A model generated the notes under the pieces. It had not been told where the DNA came from and did not search any database. It saw nothing but the letters and a program-made list of their open reading frames with translations. Below, piece by piece: positions 57,355 to 64,000 of a stretch of 64,000 nt of DNA. How positions within the stretch are numbered: position 1 is the stretch's first letter; each line of letters opens with the position of its first letter. The stretch is taken from positions 3,300,001 through 3,364,000 of the forward strand of contig NC_087390.1 in assembly GCF_963675165.1 (NCBI RefSeq), written 5' to 3'. Source of the DNA: Halichondria panicea. Lineage: Eukaryota > Porifera > Demospongiae > Suberitida > Halichondriidae. The position numbers and the translations under genes are program-made.

Positions 57355-57991
57355 ACCTAGTTAATTACTAACAATCTGTATACACACAAAAAATCATCAC
57401 ATAAAGACACTCTAGTTATAGTCTACTGTATGCAGATCTAGTGTGGCACTTACAAACAAATCCACCGATTCTCTGCCCCTCCTTTGATTTTGTCCTTCAG
57501 GTAGAGAGTTTTTCTTTTAGACTTTTGGCTAATAGCTCATAGACTCTCGCATAGACTAGCTCATTAACACGTGTAGATCTGCCTATATATGCATTGCACA
57601 TGCGTCCGAGATCCTAAATTAGTGGGTGGGGCTGCTATTTTCAGTCTGGTTTCTGGAGTTTGTTGTGCAGCTGCCACTGCTGATTTTTTGCATGATGGTA
57701 GATCTAGCTAAGAAGAAGTACAGGAGGCACAGAAACTAGAAATATCTCAAGCTACGCAGTCTAAAGTAGTGTCCGGATAACGGTACCTTCGTCCGTATTT
57801 TGATTATTTCGGACTCGTTTTTGAGAGCTCGTGACCAGTGCGTCGTTGTGAGGAACAGGCTGAGAGTTGGCTGCTAGGTAGTACCAAGCACCAGTGACTT
57901 GTAGATGTGGCTAAAATCTGGATAGCTGCTTTGAGTCCATGGAAAACGCGTCCGAATATAGGTATAGTCCGAGGTTTGATTACTTACTCTA

Positions 57992-58614
57992 GTAGCAGCA
58001 CCATGAAACGTTTGTCCGAAGTCCAGAAAGTTTGCGTACCTCTCCTGCTCTTACTGTACATGGTAATCTAGTTGAAGTGCTCTAAGACACAGTTTAGGTA
58101 TTAGAAAGTGGAACACAAGTATCTTCATCTGTATTGTGTGATCGAAGAGATGGCATTTGAAGGACTTGGGAACAGACGTGTTATGAATTGTAGAGTGTAC
58201 TGACACCCCCTTTGGAGCTCACTTTCTCATCACTTTGCATATAGTAGCTCTAAAAGATTAATAGCCTATGTCTAAGTGTATCTGGTGTCTCCTCAAGAGC
58301 ACAGTTTGCTATAATACTACAAACTATTATACTGACATTTTGAGTGCACACACCACTTTTTGCTCATTACACGCCCCTTTTTAGCAACTCGCCTCATCCA
58401 ACGGAAGTGCTGGGTGTTGCCTATCCCTTTCTTTCGTGTATCTATGCCTAATCCTATAGCTCTCTTCCCCGAGTTATTAGGTCTGGCCCCCAGACTACAA
58501 GTAAGGTTGGTGCCTCAATCAGATGCAGATCACATAAATTGGAACTGGAACAAAGCAAGTTCATTTTAAGCAACACAAATTTTGTTCATGCACTCGTACA
58601 ACTATAGAAGTATG
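57992..58614. other. No gene recognised
   Basis: AT-rich flank of the pogo element. An open frame at 58360-58569 has no domain. Confidence 0.4.
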
Positions 58615-58835
58615 TACCGTACGGGTGGAAAATTTTGAGGGTGTACATTTTCGTGCAATTCAATAGTCTGTCTTATTTGGAAAATTTCACAGGTAGTAAA
58701 TTTCGTGGAGTTAGGGTGTGGCACTATTTCGCATGCGTATACAAAGCCTTCCATGGGTTTTAATTTTCGTGTTCTGCAGCCACCCACGAAAAACGCGAAA
58801 TTAAAAACACCTCGAAATTTTCTACCCGTACGGTA
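58615..58835. mobile_element. TACCGTA-type MITE
   Basis: The ends TACCGTACGGGTGGAAAATTTT and inverse are TA-bounded. Inner copies of TTTTCGTG and its inverse are present. Non-coding. Confidence 0.8.
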
Positions 58836-59271
58836 TCACTACAAGTTTAGTGTACCCGTGTTGTAGTGTCTGCGGTCCCCTTAAGCTTTAAGATAAATTG
58901 TCCCTATTCAGTCACTCGGCTCTATTTATTGAAAAATAGTGCTAATATTAATCGCAACCAGTGAACATAATCTACAAACACCAAACAGTGTGAATCTTTT
59001 TCACACAATGGTCGTGTAAAAGACAACCTATACTAAGTACCATTAATATAGGGCATCGAATGCGTGGTTAATCATTTGCAAGAATGACACCTTATAATTA
59101 TTACAAGCCCTTGCTTCTCTATGAGTAAAAGTGAATGCATAACACACACTAGGAGTGTCTGTGCTACAGTTATATAAAATCATGCAATACAGGATTAAGC
59201 GACGTACACGTAAAACCAAATGCAAGTTTACTTTTTCGATAATTGTATTACTTAATAGCTATATATAGTTA
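58836..59271. other. No gene recognised
   Basis: AT-rich spacer between MITEs; nothing supportable seen. Confidence 0.4.
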
Positions 59272-59328
59272 GACTCGCCAGCCAGCCCTTCCTCGGGGTA
59301 AGGGACTGGTGGATTGCCTATCTGAGAG

Positions 59329-59368
59329 TAGCCTCGATTCAAGGCCGATCGGCCTGGAATCGAGGCTA
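59329..59368. mobile_element. 40-bp palindromic mini-element
   Basis: TAGCCTCGATTC...GAATCGAGGCTA, palindromic over nearly its full length. ATCTGAGAG (9 bp) flanks both sides (59320-59328 and 59369-59377). The inverted right arm of the host element (near 59831) shows the region without it. Confidence 0.85.
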
Positions 59369-59863
59369 ATCTGAGAGTTGTGTGAATCTGGTAATGACCA
59401 ATCAGAGTGCAGTATCAATGTCATGTGACATTCTTACGCCCACAGTATTGCTTAGTTAATTTCTTTGTGGTAGAATGCATGATAATAACAGGATGGGCAA
59501 GACTGTGCTAGTGCAAGATTAAGCAACCAAGCAGAGCTTATCAATCAAGCTGCAATTGAGACAAATCCTCCAGTGACTTTAGTGATTTGCACCACTTGTC
59601 TTATGTTGGAGAAAATCTTTCCAGTCTGAAAGTATGTGGGGATGGAAAGGGCTTGACAGTAGCCTTCTACCACCAGTTCTCAATGTTTCTTGGTTTCTCT
59701 GCCACAAACTAAGCAAGGGGAGCTTATTTGTAATTGTGTAGCTATTTGCAACCCACGCATATCAGACATTACAAACCACATGATGATGTCATACATGATG
59801 TCATGCAACTCATTAAAATTCCACCGTCACAACTCTCAGATAGGCAATCCACTGCAGTCCCTT

Positions 59864-60100
59864 TAGCCTCGAGACCAGCCGTTCGTTATCTGAAAGAACG
59901 CCTGGTCAAGTTCTAATGTGCAACTTGTCCAGCTGAGTCAGCGTTTTATAGCATCATAATGATATTCATGGGTAATACACCTTGGGCGGACCTTGTGCGG
60001 GCAATTACCGGTCCAAGAAATTCCTGGACCGCTGGACGAGTGCTACATTGGAACTTGACCAGGCGTTCTTTCAGATAACGAACGGCTGGTCTCGAGGCTA
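59864..60100. mobile_element. 237-bp MITE, TAGCCTCGAGACC ends
   Basis: Inverted arms of about 50 bp (TAGCCTCGAGACCAGCCGTT onward). CAGTCCCTT flanks both sides (59855-59863 and 60101-60109). It is the longer relative of the 62-bp element at 44757. Confidence 0.88.
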
Positions 60101-60144
60101 CAGTCCCTTACCCCGAGGAAGGAAGGGCTGGCTGGCGAGTCTAA

Positions 60145-60372
60145 TACCGTATAGCGCGAAATTTTCGAGGCACTTATATTTCGTGGATTAGCCTCTAAAA
60201 GCTATTTCGTTGCACAATGTTCGCGGAATGACTGCTTACCGGAAGCCATGCCTTTAAATCTATGCATGTTATAGCAGGTAATTCAATTTTCGTGGACTTA
60301 ATTTTCGTGTAGGATTCTAACCCACGAAATTCGCGAAAATTAAGCCCCTCGAAAATTTCGCGCTATACGGTA
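60145..60372. mobile_element. TACCGTA-type MITE
   Basis: The ends TACCGTATAGCGCGAAATTT and inverse form a TA-bounded element. Inner TTTCGTGG and CCACGAAA phrases are shared with the 58615 and 63194 elements. Confidence 0.85.
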
Positions 60373-60623
60373 TATAGTTAGTTAGCTGTATTGAAGAAAA
60401 TTCAATTAAGAAAACAAACTGATATAGTTTTGAGTTACATTGTTTTCTCGTTTAAGTCTGAAAATGTGCTCAATGCTCAAGAGTGCCTGCTAACATATGA
60501 ATCTGCCAAGGTCTAAACCTGACCTCTCTTCTTTACGGTCGGGCCACGCCCAACTATAGTTTCAATGCAACAGTATAACACAGCAATCAACTGCGTGTCA
60601 ATTTTAATTTCTCACAGTCAGTT

Positions 60624-60828
60624 TACCTTATAACTAGAATATTTTGTGGATGAAAAACCTTTGCGAATGAGCCAAATCAGCAGAAAATTTGACCTTTTGC
60701 GATCTAGCTATTGCATTCTGGCAAGGATCGTGTGTATTTACTAGTAGGTTTTGTCTGTTGCGAATTGATCAACTCTCGCAAAGTTCGCATATGTTTGATG
60801 CTCGCAAAATATTCTAGTAATACGGTAT
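60624..60828. mobile_element. TACC-type MITE
   Basis: The ends TACCTTATAACTAGAATATT and the inverse of TACCGTATTACTAGAATATT are TA-bounded. Inner TTTGCGA and TCGCAAA phrases are present. Non-coding. Confidence 0.75.
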
Positions 60829-60865
60829 ATGAATATAATTTTTTGCACAGATTCACCCATTATTT

Positions 60866-61832
60866 GCACGTGCATATGGCGCGCCGTGTGTTTCAATAAC
60901 AATGTCTGCATGTACATAGGCGTGTCCTGGTGTGAATATACCGAGATAGCATGCACGTGCAATGATCGCCTTATGCAGTGATCATGTCTGCACATGCAAC
61001 CATTAGTCTGTGCACATGCAGTGATCATGTCTGTACATGCAGTGATCATGTCTGCACATGCAACCATTAGTCTGTGCACATGCAGTGATCATGTCTGCAC
61101 ATGCAACCATTAATCTCTGCACATGCAGTGATCATGTCTGCACATGCAACCATTAGTCTCAGCTCATGCAACCTTAACCATTAGTGTCTGCAGTGATAAT
61201 AATTATAATTATGTCTTTTTTCTTAGCTGATTTTGCGGCGGGCATATGCGCAGTAGAATTTTGCCCTCGTGGCTACATGTTGTGAATGTTTAACGTTTGA
61301 TGGCGTGATGGCTGGTCCTTCAACGGAGATAAGCTTCCTTCTTGACTATAAGAGTTCCAGACGAAGTCTTAGGGCTAACAGCTTAAATCACATGATCACT
61401 GCACACGCAAAGACTAATGGTTGCATGTGCAGACATGATCACTGCATGTACACAGACTAATGGTTGCATGTGCAGACATGATCACTGCATGTATACAGAC
61501 ATGATCACTGCACACGCAGAGACTAATGGTTGCATATGCAGACATGATCACTGCATGTGCAGAGATTAATGGTTGCATGTGCAGACATGATCACTGCATG
61601 TGCACAGACTAATGGTTGCATGTGCAGACATGATCACTGCATGTGCACAGACTAATGGTTGCATGTACAGACATGATCACTGCACACACAGAGACTAATG
61701 GTTGCATGTGCAGACATGATCACTGCATAAGGCAATCATTGCACGTGCATGCTATCTCGGTATATTCACACCAGGATACGCCTATGTACATGCAGACATT
61801 GTTATTGAAACACACGGCGCGCCATACGTGCA
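60866..61832. mobile_element. Fold-back element with 43-bp satellite arms
   Basis: The outer arms (GCACGTGCATATGGCGCGCC and inverse) are followed by matched sequence to CCTTATGCAG. The arms then contain tandem 43-bp units with CAGTGATCATGTCTG and TGCAACCATTAGTCTG: several units at 60975-61165 and, inverted, about eight at 61390-61735. The 61200-61385 loop has no recognised gene. Confidence 0.85.
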
Positions 61833-61981
61833 CATTAATTTTTATCATGTGTCTGTTTCCTGTTTTAATGCATGTACATGTAGATACTTCAGTGATGTCA
61901 TTGTTATGATGTCGGTGATGTCATTGTTAATATGATGTTATTTGTGGTAGATAACTTGTTAGTGTATATCTTGGCACTGTC

Positions 61982-62374
61982 ATGTCAAGCATTATGTCCG
62001 AGGCAGCAAAGTACAAAGCTTTCATAGATTGTTACAATGATTTTAAACTGGTGGTCAAGATCTCACCAGAAGACGTCTGTGATCAATTGATTCCTCTTGA
62101 ATTACTACCACAAGCAGTGGTAGACTACGTTAGTAATGAGGCTCATGATAGTGGTGAAAAGGCGTCTCGAATATGTAACACTGTGGCAAGCCAAATTAAA
62201 ATCAATTCAGATATTGTTTTTTCTTTCACTAGTGCTCTAGAAAAAGCTGGCATGTGGACACGTCCAGCAGTCAACAAATTCAAAAAAGCACTGAAGAACC
62301 GCAAGCAAGAAGAGTGCAAACAGAAAATTAACAAGCCACTTCATATACAAGAGAAACGTGAGTTATGGGGATGA
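61982..62374 (+). CDS. CARD/death-fold domain protein, probable first exon
   Basis: It opens MSSIMSEAAKYKAFIDCYND. Residues about 8-95 are helical with a CARD-like pattern (LVVKISPEDVCDQLIPLELL, AVVDYV, KASRICNTVASQI and VFSFTSALEKAG). A basic tail follows. A GTGAGT donor after QEK (about 62355) suggests the exon ends there and the short remainder to the stop at 62374 is intronic. CARD and death-fold modules mediate homotypic assembly in apoptosis and innate immunity, and sponge NLR-like genes often start this way. No NACHT or LRR exon is visible in the remaining 1.6 kb, so the partner domain is unknown. Confidence 0.5.
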   Translation: MSSIMSEAAKYKAFIDCYNDFKLVVKISPEDVCDQLIPLELLPQAVVDYVSNEAHDSGEKASRICNTVASQIKINSDIVFSFTSALEKAGMWTRPAVNKFKKALKNRKQEECKQKINKPLHIQEKRELWG

Positions 62375-62478
62375 CTTGAGCTTGAGGGTTAATAATTATC
62401 ATTAATTGGTAGTCTGCATAATTATATAGTGAAGACTTCTTTGCTCTTTAGCACAAATCTGGGTGTTGAAATAGTAAC

Positions 62479-62881
62479 TACCGTATATGCTTGATCAGGA
62501 GCCGCGGCTACTAAATGTTTATTTTGCTGGCAGAAGAGGCTACAATTTGAGAGAGGCCATTGTTCAAGAGCGGCGTTTATTAGCTCCAGCTAATTCAATT
62601 AACCTTAGTTTGTCATCAAAAGTGATGCATAAACTCGAACTCTGCCATGAGAAAGTCTTCGCAAAGCACTAACAAGCTGCTACCTGCACCTAGAGTACCT
62701 ACGTACATGTAGCTCGCTGCTAGTATTAATAAATGTAAATGTTTTGGCTGCCACGTGCAGAAATGCTAGAGTCAAAGTTCACTGAGGCTACTATTTGAGC
62801 GGCTACTAAAGTTAATGTTTCATTTTGCTTGCCAAAGAAGACTACTATTTGAGAGCGGCCTCTGATCAAGCATATACGGTA
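62479..62881. mobile_element. TACCGTA-type MITE
   Basis: The ends TACCGTATATGCTTGATCAG and inverse (CTGATCAAGCATATACGGTA) are TA-bounded. Inner inverted copies of ACTATTTGAG/GGCTAC phrases are present. It may lie in an intron of the CARD-like gene. Confidence 0.85.
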
Positions 62882-63193
62882 CATCATAATCAGAGGACGT
62901 TGGTCACATATCATGGTAGGAATGTGCCACAACATTTGCTCTAAGTGATGCCGGCCTTAGCTTCCATTAATGCAACATTTTCTATAATTATTGTACAAAA
63001 ATGTGCGCGCATGGATAGAATAATATACAAGGAGAAAAATAGCTTCGCTAGCTAAGCCAAAAAGCTGAAAACGATCTAAATCTCTATCATGTAGTGAAAG
63101 GATGGTACTAACTTTTGGATCAGCGATCCCAGTAGGATCCCGGCTCAATAGCTTGAAATTCACCATCAAACCTTAGTGGTTTTCCCTGTACGT
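62882..63193. other. No gene recognised
   Basis: AT-rich; nothing supportable seen. Confidence 0.4.
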
Positions 63194-63408
63194 ACGTATA
63201 GTGGGTAATTTTCGTGGGGCAAAATATTCGTGGCTTTCGTGGTTGAAGGCCTGATGCCTGACCACGAATATTTTACCCACGAATGAAGCGACCTTGCCTA
63301 CCTTTACCTGCAGTGCAAGTAGCAACCACGAAAATATTACCCACGAAATGTCTCAATATTGCTGAACCACGAATATTTTGTCCCCCGAGAATTACCCGCT
63401 ATACGGTA
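63194..63408. mobile_element. TACCGTA-type MITE
   Basis: The right end TACCGTATAGCGGGTAATTC (minus strand) matches the left ACGTATAGTGGGTAATTTTC with a few changes. Four inner ATATTCGTGG/CCACGAATAT phrases are present. Non-coding. Confidence 0.8.
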
Positions 63409-64000
63409 GGCTACTATGGAGAGCAGTCTAGGGGGGTTAACTCAGGTTAGTTGCCGTCTTTCATACCAGTTTACAATATTCGAGATTACTAGAAAGTGAT
63501 GTGAGCTTGTTAAAGAGCACAGCAGTAGATCTACCACAGGCACCATAGCTACACACTGAAATGTAAGGACAGGTTAAAGGTCAAAAGCCTAACGTAAAAC
63601 ATTTTATGCCACACATTCTATTGCCATGTGACTTATGACACGTGTCCTTCCTCCTCTGACCCATTCTAGCATTTGTCTGAGGAGGTTGTTCACATAGCAA
63701 AATGTTTTACTGAGGAATGTGTGTCCACGGAGACAGAGAAAAGATATACGGAAATTTGCAGAGAAAAGTAGCTGTCCTAGCTAAGCCACAAACGACCGTA
63801 GCCTTTTATATACTAGTACTAATGATGCTAACAAAATACTCATTATGACTAGAAAGTGAATAGCATAGTCATACTCGAATCAATGAGCCAGAATCTTGTG
63901 ATTAGTCACAAACTTCCAGTTGTTGCTGCACTTTCCTTGTTTCTTTGACTCTTGTCTTAAATCTTAATGTAGCAGGTGTAGCAACAATAGTTTTACGATT
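63409..64000. other. No gene recognised
   Basis: A pair of phrases around CATTTTATGCCACACATTC and its partial inverse near 63700 (AAAATGTTTTACTGAGGAAT) suggests another fold-back, not well defined. No gene. Confidence 0.35.

Larger units (their letters stand above)
52671..57989. mobile_element. pogo-type transposon with ~385-bp inverted repeats
   Basis: The ends GAGTAAGTAATCAAACCTCG and the inverse are flanked by TA (52669-52670 and 57990-57991). The left arm (52671-52783 plus 53297 to about 53575) and right arm (about 57605-57989) are nearly identical over about 385 bp. The left arm is interrupted by a MITE. The interior carries one minus-strand gene. High arm identity and an intact transposase frame point to recent activity. 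Confidence 0.9.
59272..60141. mobile_element. Element with GACTCGCCAGCC ends and nested MITEs
   Basis: The ends GACTCGCCAGCCAGCCCTTC and inverse are flanked by TA. The inverted arms run on through GGATTGCCTATCTGAGAG. The left arm holds a 40-bp palindromic insertion, the right arm a 237-bp MITE. No coding. Confidence 0.8.

Noticed and set aside
60975..61735. CRISPR-like array (43-bp units)
   Set aside because: Units are contiguous without unique spacers, occur in inverted arms, and the context is eukaryotic; satellite in a fold-back element.

Overview
This window is metazoan nuclear DNA. Genes are split by short GT-AG introns, intergenic DNA is AT-rich, and MITEs, minisatellites and fold-back elements are very dense. 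The style (GTTTGTTTG runs, GC-rich ACCCG...CGGGT repeat units, a CARD-like first exon, OTU/endonuclease Helentrons) suggests a demosponge such as Amphimedon. That assignment is inference and was not tested by any search.

Layout. 1-3.4 kb: a small Harbinger-like MITE, a GC-rich minisatellite and a few units of a ~750-bp satellite. 3.4-22.2 kb: an autonomous Helentron (zinc ribbon, 23-aa repeats, DUF6570-like region, OTU protease, HUH Rep, Pif1 helicase, AP-type endonuclease). Two other transposons split its coding sequence, and removing either one restores the host reading frame. The first (4815-8850) has TTAA target duplications and two convergent genes, a P2X7-tail-like gene and a Kolobok-like transposase. 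The second (9723-15999) carries a 12-exon RAG1-like gene, and itself contains a decayed Merlin/ISXO2-type element with a further MITE inside. 22.4-25.2 kb: an RPA-like OB-fold gene and a 305-bp tandem repeat holding a MITE with a perfect hairpin. 25.7-31 kb: a second, internally deleted Helentron copy with a hAT-like and a Harbinger-like insertion. 31-36.9 kb: the ~750-bp satellite array.

36.9-46.6 kb: a small membrane RING-finger gene, a decayed second RPA-like gene and several non-autonomous elements. 46.8-52.3 kb (minus strand): exons of a long disordered host protein. 52.7-58.0 kb: an apparently young pogo-type element with ~385-bp inverted repeats. Its transposase gene runs into a string of duplicated phase-1 micro-exons and ends in a PHD finger. 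58-64 kb: a cluster of MITEs and a fold-back element around one CARD/death-fold exon.

The most important region is 9723-15999. It encodes a protein with the RAG1 order of zinc-binding N-terminal region, RING, and DDE core, with all three acidic residues and the CxxC and HxxxxH zinc ligands at RAG1-like spacing. The element ends share a CAC-initiated 13-mer and an 11-mer. Measured from the first seven bases, the spacers are 12 bp at one end and 22 bp at the other, reminiscent of 12/23 recombination signal sequences. No RAG2-like gene is visible. This copy carries two apparent frameshifts.
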